Origin: Saltatorellus ferox
Lineage (GTDB): Bacteria > Planctomycetota > UBA1135 > GCA-002686595
Direction of reading: 5' to 3'
Length of the DNA stretch: 64,000 bases
Assembly: GCA_007751475.1 (NCBI GenBank)
Contig: CP036434.1
Coordinates: 7,259,524 to 7,323,523 of the forward strand
The notes beneath the pieces are model-generated. The model ran no database searches. It was not told the DNA's origin and saw only the letters and a program-made list of their open reading frames with translations. A program made the translations under genes and the position numbers. Each line of letters opens with the position of its first letter. Position 1 is the stretch's first letter. Below, piece by piece: positions 12,554-22,137 of the stretch.

Positions 12554-13332
12554 TCGGAGACCACGATCGGGCACGGGTACTTCGGCTCGAGCCCGTCGCC
12601 CGAGGTCTTCCCCGTGAGGCTTCGGCCGATCCACGGCACGAAGTGGCGCGTCCACCAGCCGAGCTCGGTCCCGGCGCGCGCCGCGAGAGACCGCCGCTCG
12701 GCCGGACCGAGCGGCTCCTCCCACCCGCCGTGGCCGACGAGCCCGATCGCCTCGGCCAGCGCCGCCGCCATCCGCTCGTGACCCAGTGAATTGGCGTGGA
12801 TCCGGTCCTCGCTCCAGAGCCTCGGGTCGCTGGTCACCGGCGCCGCCGCGAAGTCGACCAGGAGGGACCCCGTCGCGGCCGAGCACCCGCGGATCCGCTC
12901 GTTCATCCGGAGCACCCGCCCGCGCACGAAGCGGGCCAGCGGCATCACCGGCGTCAGATCCGGCAGCGTGAAGCTGAGCACCGCGCTGCCGGCGTCCCGT
13001 AGCGACCGCTGCATCGCCTCGAAGTCCGCCGCGAACCGCTCCTCGTCGAACCGCCCCGCCGTCACGTCGTTCGTGCCGACGAAGAGCGTCGCGAAGTCCG
13101 GCGCGAGCGCCAGCGCGGGCGCCAGCTGCTCCTCCAGCACCTCGCGCGTACTGCGACCCCGCACGGCAAGATTCGCGTACTCCAGCGGCGCCGCCTGGCC
13201 TCGGGCGATGTGCAGCGCGAGCCGCTCGGACCAGCCGCGGTACCCGCCGCGCCCGTTCGGATCGTCGAGGCCCTCGGTCGAGCTGTCCCCGAGGGCGATG
13301 TAGCGCCGGAACGGCCTCCCTGGAGCGTCCAA
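12550..13332 (-). CDS. SGNH/GDSL hydrolase family protein
   Basis: A 260-residue esterase-like protein with no signal peptide. Block I is ALGDSSTEG with the nucleophile Ser17, block III is FVGTNDVTAG, and block V is DRIHANSLGH, giving the catalytic Asp and His. The start is a TTG at 13332; no ATG or GTG fits before the GDS block. The gene begins only 4 bp after the fucose mutarotase stop, so the two form an operon. The substrate is unknown; acyl-ester cleavage is the family role. Confidence 0.88.
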   Translation of the reverse strand: MDAPGRPFRRYIALGDSSTEGLDDPNGRGGYRGWSERLALHIARGQAAPLEYANLAVRGRSTREVLEEQLAPALALAPDFATLFVGTNDVTAGRFDEERFAADFEAMQRSLRDAGSAVLSFTLPDLTPVMPLARFVRGRVLRMNERIRGCSAATGSLLVDFAAAPVTSDPRLWSEDRIHANSLGHERMAAALAEAIGLVGHGGWEEPLGPAERRSLAARAGTELGWWTRHFVPWIGRSLTGKTSGDGLEPKYPCPIVVSD

Positions 13333-13336
13333 GAAA

Positions 13337-13771
13337 TCAGTGGAGAGGCGTGACGCCCTTCTTCAGCACGATGTTGCCGTACTTGCGAAGCTCGCCCGTC
13401 ATCACGACGGCGAACGCGCCCTTCGTCCGCTCGTAGAACGCATGGCGCTCGACGCGCGTGACCTCCGGAGCACCCGGAGCATGTCGCTCGATCGCCGCGC
13501 GGTAGTCCTCTTCGACCGCAGGGTCGAGCTGGTCGCCCTCCACCACGGCCATCATGATCAGTGGATCCGGCACATAGGCGTCCAGTTCGAAGAGCGGCAG
13601 GATGGCGTCCAGGAGCGGCGCGATCGGCACGCCGTCCGCCCGAAGCACGAGACGCCCGAAGGACGCGCCCGGAAAATGCGCGTCCGCGAGGACGATCTCA
13701 TCCCCGTGCCCCATGCGGCAGAGGGTGGCCAGGAGTCGAGGCGAGAGGAGCGGAGAGATTCCCTTGAGCAT
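13337..13771 (-). CDS. fucU: RbsD/FucU family protein, probable L-fucose mutarotase
   Basis: A 144-residue sugar mutarotase. MLKGISPLLSPRLLATLCRM, MGHGDEIVLADAHFP and the C-terminal YGNIVLKKG are characteristic of FucU (about 140 aa), which interconverts alpha and beta anomers of fucose. FucU rather than RbsD is favoured by the start and the ADAHFP segment, but the two subfamilies are close. No other fucose genes are adjacent. It is the first gene of a two-gene unit with the GDSL hydrolase and has a TACCCT hexamer 7 nt before its ATG. Confidence 0.88.
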   Translation of the reverse strand: MLKGISPLLSPRLLATLCRMGHGDEIVLADAHFPGASFGRLVLRADGVPIAPLLDAILPLFELDAYVPDPLIMMAVVEGDQLDPAVEEDYRAAIERHAPGAPEVTRVERHAFYERTKGAFAVVMTGELRKYGNIVLKKGVTPLH

Positions 13772-13778
13772 GGGGCCA

Positions 13779-13784
13779 AGGGTA
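13779..13784 (-). promoter_or_regulatory. Candidate leaderless -10 hexamer (TACCCT)
   Basis: On the minus strand TACCCT ends 7 nt before the ATG of fucU; no Shine-Dalgarno sequence is present. Confidence 0.45.
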
Positions 13785-13810
13785 CAGCATCCGCTCCCTC
13801 GGGCGGTCCA

Positions 13811-16810
13811 CTACAGGATCTTGAACGTGGCCACCGCGGTCTCGCCGCCGACCACCTCGACCTCGACCTCATCGGGGTCCGCGGACAACACCTCGCCGTT
13901 GGCCGATTGAAGGGTCACCGTCCACTTCCCGGCTCCCAGGGAATCGACCGTCGTCGAGTCCGCGCGCAGCAGCTCGACCTTCGGCGGCCCGCCGCGGCCG
14001 AACGTCTTCCTGCGCAGCATCGCCAGGACCGGCCCGGTTCGGCCCTCGACCTCGATGCGAATCGAGCCTGCCTTCGTAAACCGCAGGTCGACGTCCGACT
14101 CGACGCCGCCTTCCCCGACGCGGAACCGCTCGGACTTCACCGCGTCGTAGCCCTTGGCAGTCGCCGTTACCTCGAGGTCGACGCCATGGACCACGCCCCG
14201 CAGACGATAGCGGCCTTCCGCGTCGGTGGTGGTGGGCTCCACCTCGTCTTCGCCGGAGGTCATCATGACGCCCGCACCACCGCCGGAGTCGCTCGAGATC
14301 ATCACCATGCTGACGGCGGTGCGGCGCGGAGCGCCCTCCACAGGAGCGCGCTGGGCCTCGACCTTCGCGCCCGCGAGCGGCTCGCCGTGCTCGTCGAAGG
14401 CACGCCCCGTCACCTCCGTGACCGAGAGGTCGAGCTCGACCTTCTGCTCGCCGCCTTCGATGGTGATCGGCATCGAGTAGGGCATCGCGCGGGTGGGATG
14501 CTCGACCACGAACTGGTAGTCACCGGCCTCGACGTCGATGATCCGAAACTCTCCGCGCGCATCCGACGTGGTGTTCGGTGAACCAGCGCCCCCGAACATC
14601 ATCAGGCCGGCCAGCGGGCCGTCGTCGCCTGCCTTCTCGAGCTTGAGCTTCGCGCTCCCCAGCGCCTTGCCACGCTCGGTCACCGTGCCCACGAGAACAC
14701 CGATGGCGGGAGCCTCCAGCGCCACGTTCACGACCTCGCCGGGGAGAATGGTCACGGACGTCCAGGGCCTGTCCGAGTCGTCCCCATCCTTCGAGTCCAT
14801 GCCAGGGATTCGCACCCGCGGCATGAAGACGGAGGAGCTGCCGCGCTGACCGAGACGCACGAGGTGCTCGCCCGCCCGCAGCCCGGAGATCTCGGCCACG
14901 CCGTCCGAACCGGTGCGCTCGGTCTGGCGATCCTCCTCGTCCCGATCGTCGTCCTTGAACTCGAAGGCGTAGCCGCTCGCCGGTGTCCCGGAGGGGTCGA
15001 GCGCGACGACGCGAAGGCCGCCGCCTTCGGCGAGGCGGACCTCCTGCTCGTAGACGGTCAGCTGCTCCGGGAGCGTGAACGGCCCGAGCTTCGAAGGCGC
15101 GTATCGCTCATCCTGGACGGCCAGCAGGAACGTACCGCCTGCGCTGGCGTCGAGGGAGCAAACCCCCATCGCGTCCGTTCGGCCGCTCTGGAGCGCATCG
15201 GGGTCGAACGCCATGAAATCGTCGTCCTCGTCGTCGCGACCGATGCTCGCGGAGATCCTGACGCTACCGAAGAGCTCTCCTTCTGGCGGTGAGAGAAGCG
15301 TGACGGTCGCGCCTTCGACCGGCTTGCCCGTCGCATCCTCCACCACGGTCACCCGCACCGAGGGTCTGGCTTCGAGCACGATCTGCCCGAGGTCGACCTG
15401 GTCGTCCGGATAGATCATCAGTCCCTTGGCCTCCCACTTCTGGAATCCCTGGGCGACCAGCGCGAACTGGAGCACCTGCCCATCCGCCTGGGGCCAGAGC
15501 CCGGTCACGACGCATCGGCCGGTCGCTTCGTCCTTCTCGGCATCCTCCCGTCGCTGGGGGTAATCGAAGCCCGCCTCGATGCGGTCAGGAACGTGCGGCG
15601 CTCCGTTCCCATCGACCACGGTGAAGCGAACGGACGCGCCGAGGCTGAAGGGCACCTGCACCGTGGCGCCCGTCCCTTCCTTCGGAACCCAAACTGCCAC
15701 CGAGACGCTTCGGCGTTTCCCTTCCCCGAACGTGCGCTGGCCTTTCCGCAAATAAACCTGGTACGGAGCACCGGCGGCGAGCCCGCGGAGTTCGAACGTG
15801 CCGTCAGGCCCGACGGCCGCAGAACGTCCGGTCTCGGGACCCGTATGGAAGCGGAAGCCCTGATCGGCTCCGTCGCGTGGCACCGCCTCGGCGAACAGGT
15901 CGGCCGTCCCTGCCGGAACGCCGACCGCGGCCCCGCGGATCACGCCGCCCGGATCCATGACGATGCGAAGATCGGAGACCGTCTCGCCCGCTCGCTCCGT
16001 CTGACCTTTGAGGGTGGCCGGAGGATGCTCGGGGTGACTGAAGTGGAATTCGTAGGCGCCCGGGGCCTGACGAAGAATCTCGAAGTAGCCGCTCGGATCC
16101 GACTTGGCCACGGTTTCGCCCTTCCCGAGGATCGTGATGCCGTCCGAAGCCTCCGGGGCGCGCGTGACACTGGCGCCTGCGATCCCGTTGTCGTCGAGGT
16201 CCACGACGCGGCCGCGCAGAATCACGCCCTGGGCGACTCGAACCTCACCGACGTCCTCCGTGGTGTCGGATGCGACGTTCACCGAGGCGGAGTAGGGCGC
16301 GAAACCATCGGCCTCGACCGTCAGCCGCATCGCGCCTGCACGGGTCGAGACCGAGAATCGGCCGTCCACGTCGGTGATGCCCGTGCCCTCGCCGGAGACC
16401 TTGGAGCTGTTTCGAAGCTCCGAGAAGAGGTCGTCCAGGTTGCGACGCTTCAGAGCCACCGACGCGCCAGCGAGTGGAGCGCCTTGCCCGTCGGTCACGC
16501 GGCCGATGACGGTCCCACGTTCGTTCGCTCGTGCCGCATCGGCGTCCGCTTGGGTCTGGGAAGACGCCGGAGAGTCGCCTGCCTTCGAGCCAACGGACAT
16601 GACCTTCCGATCGCTTTCCTCCGCCCGATTCGTCGGAGCGCTCATCGTGTCCAGCCCCGCGGGCGAGGCCTCGTCCACCTGGCGAGTCTCCGAACGCGAC
16701 ACCTGCACCGGGGAATGCACGCCTGAGCCGTGATCGTTCGATCCCAGCACGAAGTACGCGGCCGCCGCGAGCGCGGCGATCAGAACGAGGAGGTAGGCAG
16801 CTTTGTTCAT
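13811..16810 (-). CDS. Membrane-anchored carboxypeptidase-regulatory-like repeat protein
   Basis: A 999-residue envelope protein: an N-terminal membrane anchor (residues 4-22), then a long periplasmic or surface part of beta-sandwich repeats. At least five copies have the carboxypeptidase-regulatory/CnaB-like pattern, for example GTVIGRVTDGQGAPLAGASV, ILRGRVVDLDDNGIAGASV, VRVTVVEDATGKPVEGATV, VLVGTVTERGKALGSAKL and VTGRAFDEHGEPLAGAKVEA. Most are followed by a D-x-G-x-[FY] turn such as DVDGRFSV or DAEGRYRL. No enzymatic domain is visible. The ATG at 16810 is preceded by GGGAG at a normal Shine-Dalgarno distance, unlike many genes here. It is divergent from the acetylation operon. The role (adhesion or surface scaffold) is inferred. 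Confidence 0.8.
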   Translation of the reverse strand: MNKAAYLLVLIAALAAAAYFVLGSNDHGSGVHSPVQVSRSETRQVDEASPAGLDTMSAPTNRAEESDRKVMSVGSKAGDSPASSQTQADADAARANERGTVIGRVTDGQGAPLAGASVALKRRNLDDLFSELRNSSKVSGEGTGITDVDGRFSVSTRAGAMRLTVEADGFAPYSASVNVASDTTEDVGEVRVAQGVILRGRVVDLDDNGIAGASVTRAPEASDGITILGKGETVAKSDPSGYFEILRQAPGAYEFHFSHPEHPPATLKGQTERAGETVSDLRIVMDPGGVIRGAAVGVPAGTADLFAEAVPRDGADQGFRFHTGPETGRSAAVGPDGTFELRGLAAGAPYQVYLRKGQRTFGEGKRRSVSVAVWVPKEGTGATVQVPFSLGASVRFTVVDGNGAPHVPDRIEAGFDYPQRREDAEKDEATGRCVVTGLWPQADGQVLQFALVAQGFQKWEAKGLMIYPDDQVDLGQIVLEARPSVRVTVVEDATGKPVEGATVTLLSPPEGELFGSVRISASIGRDDEDDDFMAFDPDALQSGRTDAMGVCSLDASAGGTFLLAVQDERYAPSKLGPFTLPEQLTVYEQEVRLAEGGGLRVVALDPSGTPASGYAFEFKDDDRDEEDRQTERTGSDGVAEISGLRAGEHLVRLGQRGSSSVFMPRVRIPGMDSKDGDDSDRPWTSVTILPGEVVNVALEAPAIGVLVGTVTERGKALGSAKLKLEKAGDDGPLAGLMMFGGAGSPNTTSDARGEFRIIDVEAGDYQFVVEHPTRAMPYSMPITIEGGEQKVELDLSVTEVTGRAFDEHGEPLAGAKVEAQRAPVEGAPRRTAVSMVMISSDSGGGAGVMMTSGEDEVEPTTTDAEGRYRLRGVVHGVDLEVTATAKGYDAVKSERFRVGEGGVESDVDLRFTKAGSIRIEVEGRTGPVLAMLRRKTFGRGGPPKVELLRADSTTVDSLGAGKWTVTLQSANGEVLSADPDEVEVEVVGGETAVATFKIL

Positions 16811-17008
16811 CTTCGAGTCTCCCGGGAAGGCAGCGCAAGACCAGAGGGATCCGCACCCCGGCACTCTACGACTACCTCGGTAGTCCCGCGAGCCCTAATC
16901 TGGTTTGAGACCTGTGAGACTTCTTCCGCCATCGGGCGCCGCTCTGGCGACACCCTGGGGGGGCGCAGGTGCTACTCTCGGGCCCGAACTGCCCGCGCTG
17001 CGACTCCT

Positions 17009-18415
17009 ATGCTTTTCACCAGCAACGTCTTCCTCTACTACTTCCTGCCGCTGGTGCTGGGGCTCTACTATGGCTCTCCCCGGTCATGGAGATCGTGGAT
17101 CCTCGCCATCGCCAGCTACTTCTTCTACGGCTGGTGGCGCCCGGACTTCGTGGCGCTCATGTGGTTTTCGACCGTGGTCGACTACTCCTGCGGCCTGGGA
17201 ATCGGTCGCGATCGCGGGCGCCCCGGGGCCACCGAGAAGGCGGGCAAACGCTGGGTCATCCTGTCCTGCTGCGTCAACCTCGGGCTCCTGGCGTACTTCA
17301 AATACGCGAACTTCGGCATCGATACGCTGAACGCGATCCTGGTGGCGAATGGCCACGGTGCCGTCGAGTGGACGAAGGTGATTTTGCCGGTCGGCATCTC
17401 CTTCTACACGTTCCAGACCCTCAGCTACACGGTCGACGTCTACCGCCGGGACGCGGAGCCGGTCCGCCAGTTCCGGGACTTCGCCTGCTACGTCGCGCTG
17501 TTCCCCCAGCTCGTCGCCGGCCCCATCGTCCGCTACCGGTCCATCGCCGAGCAGCTGAAGGAACGCGCCCACACCTGGACCGGCTTCTCCACCGGCGTCC
17601 TGATCTTCCAGGCCGGTCTCGCCAAGAAGGTCCTCTTGGCCGACACGTTCGCCCAGGCCGCCGACCAGGGCTTTGCCCTGGCGAACCCGACGACCCTGGA
17701 AGCGTGGGTCGCGGCACTCAGCTACACCTTCCAGATCTACTTCGACTTCTCGGGCTACTCCGATATGGCGATCGGGCTGGGGCTGCTCTTCGGCTTCCGC
17801 TTCCCGATCAACTTCAATCGGCCGTACATCTCGAAGAGCATCACGGAGTTCTGGCGGCGCTGGCACATCACGCTGTCATCGTTCCTGCGCGACTACCTGT
17901 ACATCCCGCTGGGCGGCAACCGCAAGGGGCCGATACGCACGTACATCAACCTCGCCCTGACCATGCTGCTCGGCGGGCTCTGGCACGGCGCCGCGTGGAC
18001 CTTCATCGCCTGGGGAGCGTACCAGGGCTTCTGGCTCGTCCTGGAGCGCCTCTCGGGCCGCCGATCGCTCTACGCGATGCTGCCAGGCGTCCTCCAGAAC
18101 GCGGTCACCTTCGTGATCATCGTCGTGGGCTGGGTCTTCTTCCGCGCCGCCTCGATCCCGGAAGCGCTCCGGTTCCTGGGCGCCATGGCGGGCCAGAGCA
18201 CCCAGAAAGTCTCGACGCTCTTCATCGAGTGGAGCGACCTCCAGACCATTGCCTACGTGGTCGGACCGATCGTTCTGTTCGGCTTCACCACGACCCAGGA
18301 GCACGCCAAGGCGCCGAAGACGTGGTGGACGCTCACCGTGTTCGTGCTCTTCCTGATGTCGCTGCTGCACCTGCACCGCGCCTCGAACATCCCGTTCCTC
18401 TACTTCCAGTTCTGA
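17009..18415 (+). CDS. MBOAT family O-acyltransferase (AlgI-like)
   Basis: A 468-residue multi-pass membrane protein of the AlgI/DltB group. Conserved features are FWRRWHITLSSFLRDYLYIP with His286, LGGNRKGP, and the catalytic His326 in GGLWHGAAWTF. These enzymes pass acetyl groups across the membrane to a periplasmic acceptor enzyme that modifies a polysaccharide. Two AlgX/AlgJ-like genes follow directly (12-bp and 5-bp gaps), giving a complete O-acetylation module. The polymer is unknown, and no alginate biosynthesis gene is present. The ATG at 17009 begins the first membrane helix (MLFTSNVFLYYFLPLVLG). Confidence 0.92.
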   Translation: MLFTSNVFLYYFLPLVLGLYYGSPRSWRSWILAIASYFFYGWWRPDFVALMWFSTVVDYSCGLGIGRDRGRPGATEKAGKRWVILSCCVNLGLLAYFKYANFGIDTLNAILVANGHGAVEWTKVILPVGISFYTFQTLSYTVDVYRRDAEPVRQFRDFACYVALFPQLVAGPIVRYRSIAEQLKERAHTWTGFSTGVLIFQAGLAKKVLLADTFAQAADQGFALANPTTLEAWVAALSYTFQIYFDFSGYSDMAIGLGLLFGFRFPINFNRPYISKSITEFWRRWHITLSSFLRDYLYIPLGGNRKGPIRTYINLALTMLLGGLWHGAAWTFIAWGAYQGFWLVLERLSGRRSLYAMLPGVLQNAVTFVIIVVGWVFFRAASIPEALRFLGAMAGQSTQKVSTLFIEWSDLQTIAYVVGPIVLFGFTTTQEHAKAPKTWWTLTVFVLFLMSLLHLHRASNIPFLYFQF

Positions 18416-18427
18416 TCCAGCCGAGCC

Positions 18428-20254
18428 GTGGGAGACGTACTGATCCAACCCGACGTGGGCTCCGGAAGGGTCCGTGCGCAGCGCTTCGTCGCGGGCGCTT
18501 TCCTCGCCGTGATCATCGCCACAGGGGCGGCCGAAGTGATCTTCCCGCCCCCGCGGGTGGTGCTCCTCGGTCAGGAAAAGCGGGACTTCGACGAGGCCGC
18601 AAAGCAGAAGGATTTCTGGGACGGCTCACTGGCCCAATCCCTGGAGACGGATTTTCGCCTCCAGGGGCGGGTACGGCGGCTTCTCGCACCGTACTGGTCA
18701 GCGCTGATGCTGAACCTGGGCGACACGCCCGACGATGAACTCATCGTCGGAAAGGATGGCTGGCTCTTCCTCCGCGCGCGCGTGGAGCTGAGACCCGCTC
18801 GCATGGACAGGGGTCGGGAGCTGCTCGCCAACCTCTACAGCCTGGTGCGCCGATCCTTCGCGTCGGAGAACGTCGAGTTCCTGTGCGTCCCCATCCCACG
18901 CAAGGCGTCGATCTGCGCCGAGAAGCTGCCGGACGGAATCGACGGCGACATGGCTTACGACCGTTCCGTGGTCGAGGCGTTCGAAGCGCGCGGCATCCAC
19001 ACGATCGACCTGATTCCGCACCTCGAGACGCTACCGGCCCACGGCCGATACCTGCGGCACGACACGCACTGGGCGCTGCCAGCGCGACTGGAAACGGCCG
19101 AACAGATCAAGCGCCAGGCACCCGAGCTACCGCGGGGAGAGTTTGCCGAAGGGTTCTCCCACACCTACGGTGCCGATCACTTTCCCAGCGGCCTTCTGGC
19201 CTTCGCGGGTATCGATCTTCGCCACCCGGCCAAGGAGTACTTCCAGGGCGCGCCGGATCGAGAGCTGAAGCTCGTTCCAGCCGGCGCTGAAGAGAAGATA
19301 GACGCCCACGAGATCCCCTCCGACGTGCTCTACGTGGGTTCGAGCTTCAGCGCCGGATTCTGGATGCGAGCGATCCTCTGCGAGGCGCTCCAATCAGCCG
19401 TGGTGGACGGCAGTGAGTTCGGGCAGCAGCCCCTCTATTCGCTTCACAAGCGCCTGACCTCGGAGAGGCGCACCTGGACTCCACGGTACGTCGTCTCGGA
19501 AGTTCCGATCTATCAGGCCGTCGACGTGACGCGACTGACGACGCCGACGACCCGAAGCGCGCTGGGCATCGCGATGCTGATGAACTACGCCGAGCGCGTC
19601 CAGGAGATCCCCGACGGGTACTTCGATGCGCCCAAGACCCGAACGCCTGCCGTGGGCAGCCCCTTGGTTCAGCACATGCAGGGCACGCTCCTCTCCAGTG
19701 GCGATGGAGTGCTCGGGCTTGGACTCGTCTTCGATGGAGAGTCACGGTCCAGGTGGCAGTTCTCCACCTCTGGCACGGCCATCGAGCTCGCCGCGAGAAA
19801 GGGCCAGCTGGAGCGAGTCCTGCCGATCTGCGAGACCACTCCCGGCATCGCAGGCTTCGCCTGGCTCAGCCCGCTCTCGAAGGAGTCCCTGGGCACATCC
19901 GTCAAAACACGGATCGTGACGACCGCTGACCTGGCCGGAGGCTGGAAGTTTCGCGGGGAGACGCGCGGAGACCGCGCCTGGGAGGCCACGCCCCGGAGAG
20001 CTATCGCCGCATGCGACAGCCTCGCGCTGCGCTGGGACGAATTCGTCAGCGGCTCGATCGAAGTTCGGGCGACTGGTACTGACAGGGCGGGCATCGCAGT
20101 CGAGCGAGTCTGGAGCTTTCCGGACGCCTCCCACGCTCGCTTCCTCATCGTCACGCTGGGCCTCTTCGAAGGAGGGATCCTGGAGAGGATCGATCTGACC
20201 GGCGGCGGGACCCACGTCGAGGGCACGATCGCTGGTTTGATAGGATCTAGCTGA
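18428..20254 (+). CDS. AlgX/AlgJ-like O-acetyltransferase, copy 1
   Basis: A 608-residue protein with one N-terminal membrane segment (about residues 22-42) and an SGNH-like periplasmic part. YLRHDTHW gives the Asp212/His214 pair of the DxH motif used by AlgJ/AlgX; VGSSFSAGF around residue 305 supplies the candidate serine. After about residue 400 comes an extra C-terminal beta-rich region not in AlgJ. GTG at 18428 is the start, 12 bp after the MBOAT stop. It shares segment-by-segment similarity with the next gene, so the two arose by tandem duplication. Confidence 0.8.
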   Translation: MGDVLIQPDVGSGRVRAQRFVAGAFLAVIIATGAAEVIFPPPRVVLLGQEKRDFDEAAKQKDFWDGSLAQSLETDFRLQGRVRRLLAPYWSALMLNLGDTPDDELIVGKDGWLFLRARVELRPARMDRGRELLANLYSLVRRSFASENVEFLCVPIPRKASICAEKLPDGIDGDMAYDRSVVEAFEARGIHTIDLIPHLETLPAHGRYLRHDTHWALPARLETAEQIKRQAPELPRGEFAEGFSHTYGADHFPSGLLAFAGIDLRHPAKEYFQGAPDRELKLVPAGAEEKIDAHEIPSDVLYVGSSFSAGFWMRAILCEALQSAVVDGSEFGQQPLYSLHKRLTSERRTWTPRYVVSEVPIYQAVDVTRLTTPTTRSALGIAMLMNYAERVQEIPDGYFDAPKTRTPAVGSPLVQHMQGTLLSSGDGVLGLGLVFDGESRSRWQFSTSGTAIELAARKGQLERVLPICETTPGIAGFAWLSPLSKESLGTSVKTRIVTTADLAGGWKFRGETRGDRAWEATPRRAIAACDSLALRWDEFVSGSIEVRATGTDRAGIAVERVWSFPDASHARFLIVTLGLFEGGILERIDLTGGGTHVEGTIAGLIGSS

Positions 20255-20259
20255 GAACC

Positions 20260-22131
20260 ATGTCCCTCACCAAGGAGCTCATCGAGCTGCCCGCGGCCGA
20301 CCCGGGGCGCAAGCGCTGGGTGGCGGCGCTGACGGTGATCGTCTCGCTCGGCGTTCTATCCGGCACCGGCGCGGTGGAAGTCCTGATGCCGCCCAGCAAG
20401 CGAATGCTGATCGGGGAGGAGAAGGAGCAAGCAGAGCGCGCCGCCAGGGACACTAGCTGGTGGGACGGGAGCCGAGCTCGCTCCATCGAGACCGACTTCC
20501 GACTCAGGGGCAGAGTTCGTCGCGAGGTGGCTCCGTACTGGGGCCTCTTCATGCTGGCCCTCGGCGACGTACCGAGCCGGGCCCTCGTGGTCGGAAAGAA
20601 CGGCCACCTTTTCTACCGCGAGCGCATTGCGCGGGATCCATCCAAGGAGACGGACGGCGCCCGTCTTCTCGCCAAGGTCTTCGGGGCGATCGACCGATGC
20701 CTCGCGGCCCGTGGAAGCAAACTGATCGTCGTGCCGCTCCCACGCAAGGTCGTGGCTGATCAGGCGATGCTTCCGAAGGGACTCGAGTTCTGGCCCGAGT
20801 ACGATCGCTTCGTCATCGACACCTTCAAGAGCAGCGGTATCCGTACGGTCGACCTGCTACCGCGCTGGACCGCTCCGGGCGCCGAGTCCATCTACCTGCG
20901 GCACGACAGCCACTGGGCGAGAGCGGGCGTCGTGACGTTCGCCGACGAGGTGGCGCACCAGGTCCCGGACCTGCCGCGGAACACTGCGACCATCGAGTAC
21001 GTCGACGGGCCCCCCAACATGACGATCGGAGTGCTCACGCACGCGGGGATCCTTCCGCGACATCCCTCGCACGAGTGGGCCAACCCCCAGGTGGAACCGG
21101 CGTTCTTTCTTCTTCCGCCGGGACGCGAGCAGCGCATCGACTCGGGGAAGGAACCGGCGGAGATCCTGCTCGCTGGCTCCAGCTTCTGCGACGGGTTCTT
21201 CGCGAGGGCGATCCTCGCCTACCAGCTGCAGGCTCCGGTGATCGACGCCAGCCTGAGGGGGCGATTGCCCGTCTACTCGCTCAGCGAAGGGATCCGCGTG
21301 CGCGAGCCGGACCAGCTTCCACGCTTCCTCATCGCGGAGTTCCCGATTCACCAGGCCGAAGCGATCCGGCCCGGCGCCGAGTCGACCATGCGGGCTTGCT
21401 TCACGATCCTGAACCACCTCTACAGGGCCGACATCTCGAGACCGCTTCCCGCGGACCTGTTTCCGGGAGCCGCCAAGGAGACGCCGCGCCTGAATCGGCC
21501 GCTCATCCATTATCCACCGGGAACGCTCCTCTCGAGCGGCGACGGCATCCTCGCGATCCGCGTCGATTTCGAGAGCGAGGCGATGACCCAGTGGCGGCTC
21601 TCCTGTAGCGGTATGTCTCTCTCGATCCGCGTGCCCCCGGGTCGCCACACGAGGATCCTCCCCGTCTTCGAGTCCGACGATCCAGCGGGATCGTTCTGGC
21701 TCGCACCGGTGAATGAGCCCGCGCTCGGCGCAGGCGTGACGGCCACCGTCGTGACGGACGTCGGCCTGTCGTCCCTGCGCCCCCTGGCCTTGACCTCCCC
21801 TGAGACCAGCATCCACCGGCATTCGGGCCCTACTTATCTGCATCGCCACGACGCTCTTCTCCTCCAGTGGGAAGAGCCGACGAAGGGCCCTTTCGTCGTG
21901 GAAGCCAGCGGCCGCGACTTCGAGGGCAAGAAGGCCGCTCGCCGCTGGTCCTTCGAAAGATCGGAGGGGGCCCGCGCGGCCGCGTTCACGCTGGGGCACC
22001 TCGCCCTCGGTCACCTGGACCTCGTCACGGTGACCGGGCCAGAAGGACCCGTCACCCTCCACCTCGGCTCTCTCGTCCCACCCGTTCCCGGCACCCTGCC
22101 CGCTCCCCAGGGCCCGAAGACGCCAAGGTGA
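20260..22131 (+). CDS. AlgX/AlgJ-like O-acetyltransferase, copy 2
   Basis: A 623-residue paralogue of the upstream gene. It has the same layout: N-terminal membrane segment, SIETDFRLRGRVRREVAPYW (compare SLETDFRLQGRVRRLLAPYW in copy 1), the DxH pair Asp216/His218 in YLRHDSHW, LAGSSFCDGF with the candidate serine, the LLSSGDGILAI junction and a C-terminal beta-rich extension. ATG at 20260, 5 bp after copy 1. Having both copies beside one MBOAT suggests two acceptors or two polymer positions, which is inference. Its 3' end lies next to the remains of an aldo/keto reductase gene and the IS630 patch. Confidence 0.8.
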   Translation: MSLTKELIELPAADPGRKRWVAALTVIVSLGVLSGTGAVEVLMPPSKRMLIGEEKEQAERAARDTSWWDGSRARSIETDFRLRGRVRREVAPYWGLFMLALGDVPSRALVVGKNGHLFYRERIARDPSKETDGARLLAKVFGAIDRCLAARGSKLIVVPLPRKVVADQAMLPKGLEFWPEYDRFVIDTFKSSGIRTVDLLPRWTAPGAESIYLRHDSHWARAGVVTFADEVAHQVPDLPRNTATIEYVDGPPNMTIGVLTHAGILPRHPSHEWANPQVEPAFFLLPPGREQRIDSGKEPAEILLAGSSFCDGFFARAILAYQLQAPVIDASLRGRLPVYSLSEGIRVREPDQLPRFLIAEFPIHQAEAIRPGAESTMRACFTILNHLYRADISRPLPADLFPGAAKETPRLNRPLIHYPPGTLLSSGDGILAIRVDFESEAMTQWRLSCSGMSLSIRVPPGRHTRILPVFESDDPAGSFWLAPVNEPALGAGVTATVVTDVGLSSLRPLALTSPETSIHRHSGPTYLHRHDALLLQWEEPTKGPFVVEASGRDFEGKKAARRWSFERSEGARAAAFTLGHLALGHLDLVTVTGPEGPVTLHLGSLVPPVPGTLPAPQGPKTPR

Positions 22132-22137
22132 ACGGGG

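Noticed and set aside
11207..12886. 559-codon open frame on the minus strand opposite pntB
   Set aside because: Low-complexity His/Asp/Arg-rich translation covering pntB and part of another gene; typical shadow.
16969..18738. 589-codon plus-strand frame overlapping the MBOAT gene
   Set aside because: Arg/Pro-rich out-of-frame reading of MBOAT and the start of the AlgX-like gene; no domains.
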